A stretch of 64,000 nt of DNA from Phyllobacterium sp. YR531 (GTDB taxonomy: Bacteria > Pseudomonadota > Alphaproteobacteria > Rhizobiales > Rhizobiaceae): assembly GCF_000282595.1 (NCBI RefSeq), contig NZ_AKIZ01000037.1:1-64000 (forward strand), read 5' to 3'. Shown piece by piece: positions 19,903 to 27,871 of this stretch. A model generated the notes under the pieces. It was not told the DNA's origin and made no database searches. It saw only the letters and a list, made by a program, of their open reading frames with translations. The position numbers and the translations under genes were made by a program. Each line of letters starts with the position of its first letter. Position 1 is the first letter of the stretch.

Positions 19903-21324
19903 TTGCGTTTCTCTGCGGTAAAGACTGCAGACCGGCTTTTGCCGGATAAACTGACCCGTCAGCTTCATCCATGGCTTCAGCGTCTGGATGCGCTGCTCGA
20001 CGGGAGCAATCAGCATGCCGTTGCACAGCGTGTGTCGCTGATCGCTTTCGGCATTCGAATTATCAGCGCGGCCATAGCTCTTCTATCGCAGGTCATCTTT
20101 GCAAGGTGGATGGGACAGTTTGAATACGGAATCTTTGTTCTCGTATGGGTGACTGTCGTCATTCTGGGCAATCTTTCCTGTCTTGGCTTCCAGACAAGCA
20201 TTATCCGCTACGTGCCGGAATACCTTGAACGAAACCAATTGGAGCGCCTGCGGGGTATCCTGTTTACCAGCAAGCTGTTCGCAGTTTCCATGACCACCTT
20301 TCTGGCTCTTGTCGGAGCGGCAGGCGTATATCATTTCCGGGACACCCTCGAAGCCTATTACGTCACGCCCTTTTTGCTCGGCTTTATCTGCCTGCCAATG
20401 ATCGCGTTGGGCGATACGCTTGATGGTACAGCGCGCTCGCGCTCCTGGGTTATGGTCGCCCTCACCCCGACATATATTGTCAGGCCGGTTCTGACTCTTA
20501 TCGTCATGAGCATTGCCCATGCTGCCGGATTTCCGCCAACTGCCATTATTGCCGTGATCTGCTCAATAATCGCGACATACACCACATCGCTCGTTCAACT
20601 GGCGGTGGTATGCAGCCGCTTCAATGCCGTCGTTGCGCCCGGTAGAAAATCCATCCGCTTTGGCGAGTGGTTCACAGTCTCGTTGCCAATTTTTCTGGTG
20701 GAAGGCTTTTTCTTTCTGCTGACCAACGCAGACGTGCTGATGGTCGGGCGGTTCATGGAACCTGATAAGGTCGCCACATATTTTGCTACTGTAAAGCTCT
20801 TGGCGCTCGTGCATTTCGTTTACTTTTCGGTGAAAGCGGGCGCAGCCCAACGTTATTCCGAACTCATGCATACAACCGATCATAACCAACTGGCCTCTTT
20901 TGCCCGGGATACTGCACGCTGGACATTCTGGCCCTCGCTCGCAATGGCTCTGGTACTGCTGATCCTGGGCAAACCGCTGCTTTATCTCTTTGGCACGGAG
21001 TTCACGGAAGGCTATCCCCTGCTCTTCATCATGGTTATCGGTGTCGTGGCGCGGGCATCTGTCGGCCCAGCTGAAAGCCTGTTGAACATGGCCGGCAAGC
21101 AGAAAATATGTGCTGCCGTCTATGCCATCACACTGATTGTTAATATCTGTCTCAGCATTGTGCTAATCCCGGCCTATGGTCTGACCGGGGCCGCATGTGC
21201 CACTGCTTTTTCAATGATGTTTGAAGCGGTGACGTTGACGCTGACCGTGTACAACCGTTTAAACATTACGATGTTCGTTTTTGCCGGCAGGATAAGTGAA
21301 AAACCTGCCAAGGAAGAAATCTGA
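19903..21324 (+). CDS. Polysaccharide/oligosaccharide flippase family membrane protein
   Basis: This 473-residue protein of the MOP/Wzx-like superfamily would flip a lipid-linked oligosaccharide across the inner membrane. It has about 12-14 predicted membrane segments, for example RIISAAIALLSQVIFARWMG near the N-terminus, FFLLTNADVLMVGRFM in the middle and ICLSIVLIPAYGLTGAACA near the end. The only in-frame start near the N-terminus is a TTG at 19903, so the exact start is uncertain. The next gene starts on the last base of its stop (TGATG), implying translational coupling with the acyltransferase-like protein. The glycan is unknown. Confidence 0.83.
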   Translation: MRFSAVKTADRLLPDKLTRQLHPWLQRLDALLDGSNQHAVAQRVSLIAFGIRIISAAIALLSQVIFARWMGQFEYGIFVLVWVTVVILGNLSCLGFQTSIIRYVPEYLERNQLERLRGILFTSKLFAVSMTTFLALVGAAGVYHFRDTLEAYYVTPFLLGFICLPMIALGDTLDGTARSRSWVMVALTPTYIVRPVLTLIVMSIAHAAGFPPTAIIAVICSIIATYTTSLVQLAVVCSRFNAVVAPGRKSIRFGEWFTVSLPIFLVEGFFFLLTNADVLMVGRFMEPDKVATYFATVKLLALVHFVYFSVKAGAAQRYSELMHTTDHNQLASFARDTARWTFWPSLAMALVLLILGKPLLYLFGTEFTEGYPLLFIMVIGVVARASVGPAESLLNMAGKQKICAAVYAITLIVNICLSIVLIPAYGLTGAACATAFSMMFEAVTLTLTVYNRLNITMFVFAGRISEKPAKEEI

Positions 21325-22610
21325 TGGCAGCAATCCCGCTCCTCGAAGAACTGGCCGGTGGTCCTTCTGCACAGATCATTGCGCAGCTGTCTGGGATGGA
21401 TTCATCGCGTGATGCAACAAAGCAGCTAGAGGAAACGCTGGGCAGCCGGGCCATTCCCCGCAAGCTTTCCATCTATTCCGCCTCCGCAGGTTTCGAACTG
21501 CTCGATGAACTCGAATATCTGACCTACCGCACTATCGAGCCAAACGTCTTCTTCAATCCGCGTTTTCTCGCCCCTGCCATGCCGCGCCTTGACGACAGGC
21601 AAGTCCGGTTCATGGTCATGCGCGACGAAAACGATATCAAGAGTCGTCTGCGCTTTCTTATGCCCTATACAATCGAGCGTCCGGGGTTTGCCTTTTCCGG
21701 CACCATCATGCGGGCTTGGGCGACACCTTTCGGACCACAGGGAACGCCGCTCATTGACCGCGACGATCCAGTTGGCGTGCTAAATGATCTGTTTGACATG
21801 CTGGGCCGCAAACATCTGAAGCTGCCGGAAATCCTTGTGTTTCCGGATATGCTGCTTGACCGTCCCGTGGCACAACTCATCCGGTCCATAGCGATGGATC
21901 GCAATCTGCCGCTCGTGACCACGCATCAGGTTGAACGCCCCTCCATTGAGAGTACCAAGGAGGCTGATGAATACCTTCGCGAGGCCATTGGGGCACGCCA
22001 CGCCAAGGAATATCGCAGGCTCTGGCGGCGGCTTTCCGAAAAGGGTTTGTTGACCCATGTTGTCAGCCGCAGCGAAGAAGATATACGCCGCAAACTAGAA
22101 GATTTTCTGGCGCTGGAAGCCAGCGGCTGGAAAGGTCAGCGTGGTTCGGCCATGGCCGTGGATCGTTTTCGAGCAGCGTTCGCTCGCGAGGCGGTCAATA
22201 ATCTGGCTGCCCGTGATCTTGCCCGCATCCATTCACTGGAACTGGATGGCAAAGTCATCGCTGTACTGATTGTATTCGTTGAGGCCGGTGACGCGTGGAC
22301 GTGGAAAACGGCCTATGATGAAAGTCTGTCCGGGTACTCCCCCGGCGTACTTTTAATGATCGAAGTGCTGAAGAACCATCTGGAAGACCCGAATATCGTC
22401 CGAACGGATTCCTGTGCTGTACCAGACCATCCTGTCGCATCCCGCCTGTTTCAGGAACGTGAAAAAATCGGAACTCTGGTCATCGGGCTTACACCGAAAG
22501 CTGATCGCGCGACACGCCAGGCTGCATCGCAAATCCATCTGTACCGGCGCACTCAAAACATCGCTCGTCTGGTGCGTGAACGCCTGCGGGAATTGACCGG
22601 GCGCAGCTAG
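21324..22610 (+). CDS. GNAT acyltransferase of the CelD/BcsL type
   Basis: This 428-residue protein has the features of the CelD/BcsL-like GNAT domain found in exopolysaccharide and cellulose clusters. The motif RIHSLELDGKVIAVLIVF is followed by WTWKTAYDESLSGYSPGVLL and a terminal basic helix. In the family such enzymes acylate glycans or glycan precursors. It overlaps the flippase gene by one base and ends 27 bases from a convergent sulfotransferase gene, so the trio may modify and export one surface glycan. The substrate is not readable from sequence. Confidence 0.78.
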   Translation: MAAIPLLEELAGGPSAQIIAQLSGMDSSRDATKQLEETLGSRAIPRKLSIYSASAGFELLDELEYLTYRTIEPNVFFNPRFLAPAMPRLDDRQVRFMVMRDENDIKSRLRFLMPYTIERPGFAFSGTIMRAWATPFGPQGTPLIDRDDPVGVLNDLFDMLGRKHLKLPEILVFPDMLLDRPVAQLIRSIAMDRNLPLVTTHQVERPSIESTKEADEYLREAIGARHAKEYRRLWRRLSEKGLLTHVVSRSEEDIRRKLEDFLALEASGWKGQRGSAMAVDRFRAAFAREAVNNLAARDLARIHSLELDGKVIAVLIVFVEAGDAWTWKTAYDESLSGYSPGVLLMIEVLKNHLEDPNIVRTDSCAVPDHPVASRLFQEREKIGTLVIGLTPKADRATRQAASQIHLYRRTQNIARLVRERLRELTGRS

Positions 22611-22637
22611 AGTCTCTCTTGTTGAAACAGAACCAGT

Positions 22638-23411
22638 CTATGGCCGTGCATAGCCGAGACTGATCAGATGGCGCATCGCGTTGGCAGGAACATCAGTATC
22701 CGCAAGGCGATCATGATAAGCTCCAGTATGTTTGAAGGGATTTTCAGAAACGTGATCCTCCGGAGTTTCTGAATCGGAACCCAACAATACGTAAGCGGCA
22801 TGGCCCGCACTTTCCAAAGTAAATCCGCAATATTCGGCAATGCTGGCCGCAACTTTCTCAGGATATTGCAGCAAATCCTCCTGCCTTATTGCAAGGTGGT
22901 CAACGCGATCCCTCCATGAGAGCCAGGCTTCAATCGAAGCCACCCATCGTTTGAAGCCTATATCGCAATCACTCTCGATCGTCTTGCGCAACATACTCGC
23001 AACCACATCGCGCCCATCACGATAGATATAGATGATCTTGGCATCCGGAAAATGCGCTTTGACGGTATCTATGTGAAAGACATAGTCCGACCATTTATCA
23101 CCCCACCGCCATGCGTCGCGCTTGCCATAGACCGAGTGCAAGGCTGCAACAAAACCCTCTTCTGCCTCAGAACCCGTAAGCTCAAGCTGATAATGCCAAT
23201 ATTGCAGCCACAGGTTTTGCTGAACCTCATCCCGTTTATTTTCAAGCCATTGGGTCAACGAAAATTGATCCTGCCATGCGGGCCAGGCGAACAATGCCCA
23301 TTCGTTGGAGATCATCATCCCGTTATCGTTCAAAATACGAATGATGGCTGTCGTGCCACTTCTCTGACACCCGCAAACGATTATCGGGCTGCTTTCAGCG
23401 CCAGCAGACAT
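22638..23411 (-). CDS. Sulfotransferase
   Basis: This 257-residue enzyme of the PAPS-dependent sulfotransferase family has the 5'-phosphosulfate-binding loop VCGCQRSGTTAIIRIL at residues 12-27 and the 3'-phosphate-binding region IYIYRDGRDVVASMLRK near residues 125-141. A good ribosome-binding site (GGGGGAG) precedes the ATG. In rhizobia related enzymes sulfate lipopolysaccharide or Nod factors; the target here is unknown. It is convergent with the flippase-acyltransferase pair, and its upstream side opens into a strongly AT-rich gap, which suggests an acquired segment. Confidence 0.85.
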   Translation of the reverse strand: MSAGAESSPIIVCGCQRSGTTAIIRILNDNGMMISNEWALFAWPAWQDQFSLTQWLENKRDEVQQNLWLQYWHYQLELTGSEAEEGFVAALHSVYGKRDAWRWGDKWSDYVFHIDTVKAHFPDAKIIYIYRDGRDVVASMLRKTIESDCDIGFKRWVASIEAWLSWRDRVDHLAIRQEDLLQYPEKVAASIAEYCGFTLESAGHAAYVLLGSDSETPEDHVSENPFKHTGAYHDRLADTDVPANAMRHLISLGYARP

Positions 23412-23876
23412 TAATCTCCCCCATTTTTAGATTTATATTCTACAAGAAGAGAAAAACTGGCAATACAAATTACGACAAACATTGCTTCCCTTACAGCAAT
23501 AAAGATATAACTTTGGAAATAAGGTAAAATCCTCTGCCGGATCAAAATAAAAATCTAATATTTTCAGATAATATTTTGAAAATTCAAATAAAATATTTGT
23601 ACAAATAACAATAAATAACCTTTATATGATAAAATACTTACTATAGATTTATTATAAAAACAAGAATACGTTATTAAATAATAGTACAAACATAATTCGC
23701 AGAATCTACGATACTCACCAAACAAAAATTAAAATTACCAAAATATACATTTGATTTATATGATGAGATTTTTGATATCTATATAAAATGAACAATAAGC
23801 ACCAAAAATTATGCTTGCATTATCTACAACTATTGAGCGAGTATCGCGAACAAAGCAAGGCAACAGGGGTGGGGCA
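23412..23876. other. AT-rich intergenic region, 465 bases
   Basis: This gap separates the divergent sulfotransferase and first tail-collar gene. Most of it, especially 23480-23820, is very AT-rich, unlike the GC-balanced genes on both sides, with long A/T runs and poly-A tracts. I see no ORF with coding character, no tRNA and no clear palindrome. Such tracts commonly hold promoters silenced by xenogeneic silencers and often mark horizontal acquisition. Both flanking genes must be transcribed from here. Confidence 0.7.
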
Positions 23877-24407
23877 ATGACTGAAGTCTTTTTGGGCCAG
23901 ATAATGCTTACAGGGTTCGCATTTGCGCCAAAGACCTTTGCTTTGTGCAATGGGCAGATTTTATCCGTCGCCCAGAACCAAGCCTTGTTTTCACTTCTTG
24001 GCACAACTTACGGTGGCAATGGCCAGACAACATTTGCCCTGCCAAATCTCCAGAGCCGTACACCTGCCGGATTTGGCCCATCTGTAGATCAGAGCTGGTC
24101 GCCGAGCCCCTATGCTTTGGGCGAAACGGGAGGCGTGGAAAACGTAACATTGCTTCCTCAGCAACTGCCACAGCATACCCATATAGCTATGGGTACGACA
24201 ACCGCTGGCAATCAGCGCAGTCCGAGCAATGCGCTCTACGGCACAAACAGTACAGCGATTTATGGCCCCTCAAGTGGCCCGCAAGTTCCATTGTCCGGAT
24301 CAACAGTAATGCCAGCGGGCAATAGCCAGCCTCATAGCAATATTCAGCCATACGAAGTCATCAGTTACAGCATTGCTCTGGCGGGAATTTACCCTTCACG
24401 CAATTAA
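23877..24407 (+). CDS. Phage tail-collar domain protein, Mdp-like (copy 1)
   Basis: This 176-residue protein has an N-terminal tail-collar domain: EVFLGQIMLTGFAFAPKTFA, LCNGQ, then LLGTTYGGNGQTTFALPNLQ. The rest is Gly/Ser/Asn-rich and ends in the family motif PSGNSQPH-like AGNSQPHSNIQPYEVISYSI. The family was named after microcystin-dependent protein MdpB of Microcystis, and its function is not settled. I start at the ATG after AGGGGTGGGG rather than the frame opening at 23811. It is the first of three paralogues in tandem, directly downstream of the AT-rich gap. There is no signal peptide. Confidence 0.85.
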   Translation: MTEVFLGQIMLTGFAFAPKTFALCNGQILSVAQNQALFSLLGTTYGGNGQTTFALPNLQSRTPAGFGPSVDQSWSPSPYALGETGGVENVTLLPQQLPQHTHIAMGTTTAGNQRSPSNALYGTNSTAIYGPSSGPQVPLSGSTVMPAGNSQPHSNIQPYEVISYSIALAGIYPSRN

Positions 24408-24443
24408 CATTCGAACATTAGAGATGTGGATGGAGGACCATAG

Positions 24444-24974
24444 ATGAGCACCCCTTATGTCGGAGAGATTCGGATGTTCGGTTTTTCCCGGGTGCCCAAT
24501 GGCTGGTTCGCCTGTGACGGGTCCCTCAAATCCATCGCGGAATATGAAGTTCTGTACGTGCTTATCGGAACCACCTATGGCGGCGATGGACAAGTTACGT
24601 TTGCAGTGCCGAATTTGACCGGCCGTGTACCGATACATTGGGGCACAGGCCCCGGACTATCCAACTACGTACCCGGGCAATTGAGCGGAACTGAAAACGT
24701 CACGCTGATTTCCACACAGATGCCAAATCACAGCCACACCATGCTTGCAACGACCAGTCTGGCAGCAAATACCGCGGTTGGATCAACTGTAGAACTTGGA
24801 TCGCTGAACGGCGATACGATGTATGCCACGGATGTTACAGGCGCTGGCGCAGCCATGACATCGCCGGCCTCCACGCAAATTACCGGCGGAAACACAGGGC
24901 ACGACAACACCATGCCTACGCTGACTACACAGTTTTGCATCGCTTGGGCCGGTGTATTCCCGTCACAATCTTAA
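24444..24974 (+). CDS. Phage tail-collar domain protein, Mdp-like (copy 2)
   Basis: This 176-residue paralogue of its neighbours has the tail-collar start YVGEIRMFGFSRVPNGWFAC and IGTTYGGDGQVTFAVPNLTG. The middle and end differ from copies 1 and 3: it is Thr/Ala-rich (STQITGGNTGHDNTMPTLTT) and ends QFCIAWAGVFPSQS. Conservation of the N-terminal fold with variable C-termini is the pattern of fibre-tip proteins. A strong ribosome-binding site (GGAGGACC) precedes the ATG. It lies 36 bases after copy 1 and about 66 bases before copy 3. Confidence 0.85.
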   Translation: MSTPYVGEIRMFGFSRVPNGWFACDGSLKSIAEYEVLYVLIGTTYGGDGQVTFAVPNLTGRVPIHWGTGPGLSNYVPGQLSGTENVTLISTQMPNHSHTMLATTSLAANTAVGSTVELGSLNGDTMYATDVTGAGAAMTSPASTQITGGNTGHDNTMPTLTTQFCIAWAGVFPSQS

Positions 24975-25040
24975 ACCGCACACTATTAAGAGATTTGCCA
25001 CAGCTGGGCCAGATCAGCCCGAAACATGAAAGACACGACA

Positions 25041-25574
25041 ATGACAGAACCTTTCATCGGTGAAATCCAATTGTTCGGTTTTAGCTTTGCTCCAAGAGGC
25101 TGGGCCTCCTGTAACGGGGCAACACTAGCGATCCAGCAGAACACCAGCTTGTTTGCTTTGCTGGGCACGCAATATGGCGGCAATGGTCAAACCACCTTTC
25201 AGTTGCCGAACTTCACCAATCGCGCCGGTTGCCAGCAAGGTGCTGGAGCAGGACTGACAAGGCGAACGATCGGGGAAACTTTTGGCGAAAACAGTGTGAC
25301 GCTGACCACCAACGAGATGCCTGCCCACACGCACGCTTTTACGGTCTATAACCAAACCGATCTGAACAAACGAGCGGCATCGCCCAGCACCGGCAATTCC
25401 TTGACGCCCCCAAGATTGAGCAGCCCTTATGCGACGGCGAGCCAAGCCAATGCTGCGTTCTCTCCGGCGATGATACAGCCGTCGGGAAACAGCCAACCTC
25501 ATGAAAACAGACAGCCGTTTCTGGCCTTGAATTACAGCATAGCCCTTCAAGGTGTATTTCCGTCTTTCGGATAA
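25041..25574 (+). CDS. Phage tail-collar domain protein, Mdp-like (copy 3)
   Basis: This 177-residue third copy has the start EPFIGEIQLFGFSFAPRGWA, SCNGATLAIQQNTSLFALLG and YGGNGQTTFQLPNFTNRAG. It ends with PSGNSQPHENRQPFLALNYS and ALQGVFPSFG, close to copy 1. The start is ambiguous: an ATG at 25026 adds five residues, and neither has a strong ribosome-binding site. The GNAT gene starts on its stop codon (TAATG), so the two products are coupled. Structural phage genes are absent nearby, so this is a stand-alone cassette rather than a prophage. Confidence 0.85.
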   Translation: MTEPFIGEIQLFGFSFAPRGWASCNGATLAIQQNTSLFALLGTQYGGNGQTTFQLPNFTNRAGCQQGAGAGLTRRTIGETFGENSVTLTTNEMPAHTHAFTVYNQTDLNKRAASPSTGNSLTPPRLSSPYATASQANAAFSPAMIQPSGNSQPHENRQPFLALNYSIALQGVFPSFG

Positions 25575-26110
25575 TGGCAAATCAGCTTCCGGCATTTCCT
25601 GTGCGGACGGATGGCCTCGTCACGCCCGTAAACTTTGAGACGCTGCGTTTTGCAACGAGCGAAGACTTGCCGTTCCTGCGTGAACTATATCGTTCTTTTC
25701 GCTTTGACGATCTGACGCCCTTGCCGTGGTCGATAGAAGAAAAACATGCATTTCTCGACCAACAATTTGGTATGCAACACCGCTATTACTTAGCGGTTTT
25801 TCCGAAAGCTGACTTCCTGGTAATCGAACGGAATAGTTTGCCCATCGGCCGCCTTTATATCAATACAAGTAGCTGTCCCTGGCACATTATCGATATCGGC
25901 TTCCTGCCTGAATGGCAAAAACAGGGGCTGGGCCGAGCCCTGCTTCAGGACATACAAAATGCAGTTGCAACCCGGCATGATTGTTCTGTGATTTTGCATG
26001 TAGAACGGGCGAATGTCCGCGCGCGCTCCCTTTATCAAAGCTTGGGATTTGTCATCACCGATGACACCGATACCCATATTGGCATGACGTGGCCTGCACC
26101 TGTCAGTTAA
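25574..26110 (+). CDS. GNAT-family N-acetyltransferase linked to the tail-collar genes
   Basis: This 178-residue GNAT protein has the acetyl-CoA-binding motif FLPEWQKQGLGRALLQDIQN and a typical end (VERANVRARSLYQSLGFVIT). It is translationally coupled to the third tail-collar gene (1-base overlap). GNAT genes often accompany Mdp-like genes, and one could acetylate a collar protein or its ligand; this is inference. The 3' end overlaps the convergent DUF6916 gene by 8 bases. Confidence 0.85.
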   Translation: MANQLPAFPVRTDGLVTPVNFETLRFATSEDLPFLRELYRSFRFDDLTPLPWSIEEKHAFLDQQFGMQHRYYLAVFPKADFLVIERNSLPIGRLYINTSSCPWHIIDIGFLPEWQKQGLGRALLQDIQNAVATRHDCSVILHVERANVRARSLYQSLGFVITDDTDTHIGMTWPAPVS

Positions 26111-26396
26111 ACACGGCCTGATAAACGATGCCGTCCTTGTCTCTGGCAACCGGCACCAGAAATATATCCAGGACACCAAGTACAGCATTATTCAGCCGAT
26201 ATATTTTCTGAGGCAGAACAATCTGCGACATGCTTCTGAACAGCAGGGAAAATGGCGCTCTCCGCACTCCCGGAAATCCGCTCTCAGGCAAAGGTCGGGC
26301 TTCGGTCAGCGTAAACTGGATAGAGCTGCCATCCATCTCGATGGCAAATCCTTCACCTACACAGCCCGCAAACTGCTCCAGCGTTACAATACCCAT
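26103..26396 (-). CDS. DUF6916-like protein
   Basis: This 97-residue protein matches the small DUF6916-type family as I remember it: an N-terminal TLEQFAGCVGEGFAIEMDGS segment, then RAPFSLLFRS, LPQKIYRLNNAVLGVLDIFL and a VPVARDKDGIVYQAVFN end. Members commonly neighbour tail-collar/Mdp genes, and their function is unknown. Here it lies convergent to the cassette, overlapping the GNAT gene by 8 bases, and has its own promoter side facing pepT. The Mdp-GNAT-DUF6916 grouping therefore holds although the strand differs. Confidence 0.7.
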   Translation of the reverse strand: MGIVTLEQFAGCVGEGFAIEMDGSSIQFTLTEARPLPESGFPGVRRAPFSLLFRSMSQIVLPQKIYRLNNAVLGVLDIFLVPVARDKDGIVYQAVFN

Positions 26397-26623
26397 CTCG
26401 CCCTCTCATCTGCCTGAAATCAGCGCGGCATTCGCGCGCATTATTTCAAACTCTCCCCGAATCCATCTCTTGCAGGATATCTTCTGATAGTATTTCTCGC
26501 TTAGAAACCGGAAGCTTGCAACGGGGCAGTGGGTGCAAAAATACGCAAAGAAACGAAACTGTTTCACACCCGGCACAGCAGGCGCTAAACAGACTGACTA
26601 CTGATGCAAATTGGATGAAACCT

Positions 26624-27856
26624 ATGACCGATACAGTTACCGACCGCTTTCTTCGCTACGTCGTGATTGATACTCAATCTCATGCCAGTTCTTCAACGAA
26701 GCCCACCACCAGAAAGCAACTGGATCTGGGACGGGTGCTGGTTGCTGAATTGCTCGAAATCGGACTGACTGACGCGCATCTGGACGAACATGGTTATGTT
26801 TATGCAACCATTCCGTCCAACGTCGAAAAAGATGTGCCGGTCATTTGTTTTTGCTCGCATATGGATACGGCCCCGGACTTCACCGGGACAAATGTGAAAC
26901 CACAACATGTCCTGAATTACCAGGGTGGGGATATCCGGCTGACTGGAGACACACAGCAGGTCATCAAGGTGAAAGATCACCCTGTCCTGCTTGACCAGAT
27001 TGGCAATGACATCATCACGACCGATGGCACCACGCTGCTTGGCGCGGACGACAAGGCTGGGCTTGCAGAAATAATGACTGCAGCGCAAATCCTGATGGAC
27101 AACCCCGATATCAAGCACGGCACCATCCGCATTCTATTTACTCCGGATGAAGAAGTCGGACGCGGTGCAGATGCAGTTGATCTTGAGAAGCTTGGCGCGC
27201 GTTTTGCCTATACGGTTGACGGCGAAACTGCCGGACACATTGAAGACGAAACATTCTCGGCAGATGGTGTTGAGATCACTATTCAGGGCGTTGCCATCCA
27301 TCCGGGCTTTGCCAAGGACAAGATGGAAAATGCCATCAAGATCGCTGGCGGTATTATCGCTGCTTTACCTCGGGACATTGCCCCTGAGACAACACAGGAG
27401 CGCGAGGGTTTCATTCATCCTGTGGGTGTGACCGGATCAATGGAAAAAGCGACGCTGAGCCTCATAATTCGCGATTTTGACGATGAAGGACTGGCTGACA
27501 AGGAAGCACTGTTGGAAGAGCTGGTCAGGAAGGTCATCGCTGACTATCCGGGCTCCAGCTACAAATTTGCCGTGACACAGCAATATCGCAACATGAAGGC
27601 AATTCTCGACCGCAACCCTGAGATCGTCGACAACGCCATGGAAGCTATCCGGCGGGCGGGCATGGAACCCGTGCGCGGTAGCATCAGGGGTGGAACAGAT
27701 GGCTCCAGACTGTCTTACATGGGGCTGCCTAGCGCCAATCTGTTTGCTGGTGGGCATGCATTTCACTCGCCCCTCGAATGGGTCAGCAGGCAGGATATGG
27801 AACGAGCCGTCAAGACAATCGTGGAACTTGCCCGCATATGGCAGGAACGCGCCTGA
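26624..27856 (+). CDS. pepT: Peptidase T (tripeptide aminopeptidase)
   Basis: PepT removes the N-terminal residue from tripeptides in the cytoplasm using two zinc ions. The protein is 410 residues from MTDTVTDRFLRYVVIDTQSH; an ATG three codons earlier (26615) is also possible, and GGA lies 8 bases before the chosen one. The metal site is complete: FCSHMDTAPDFTG (His79, Asp81), LLGADDKAGLAEIM and TPDEEVGRGAD. DGETAGHIEDETFSADG covers the dimerisation-domain border, and GGTDGSRLSYMGLPSANLFA carries the C-terminal ligands. It stands alone between accessory genes. Confidence 0.93.
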   Translation: MTDTVTDRFLRYVVIDTQSHASSSTKPTTRKQLDLGRVLVAELLEIGLTDAHLDEHGYVYATIPSNVEKDVPVICFCSHMDTAPDFTGTNVKPQHVLNYQGGDIRLTGDTQQVIKVKDHPVLLDQIGNDIITTDGTTLLGADDKAGLAEIMTAAQILMDNPDIKHGTIRILFTPDEEVGRGADAVDLEKLGARFAYTVDGETAGHIEDETFSADGVEITIQGVAIHPGFAKDKMENAIKIAGGIIAALPRDIAPETTQEREGFIHPVGVTGSMEKATLSLIIRDFDDEGLADKEALLEELVRKVIADYPGSSYKFAVTQQYRNMKAILDRNPEIVDNAMEAIRRAGMEPVRGSIRGGTDGSRLSYMGLPSANLFAGGHAFHSPLEWVSRQDMERAVKTIVELARIWQERA

Positions 27857-27871
27857 CAGCATCCTGTTTTG

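Noticed and set aside
23877-26110. Prophage or phage-tail-like (eCIS, tailocin) cluster
   Set aside because: Only collar-domain proteins are present; sheath, tube, baseplate, terminase, lysis and integrase genes are missing.
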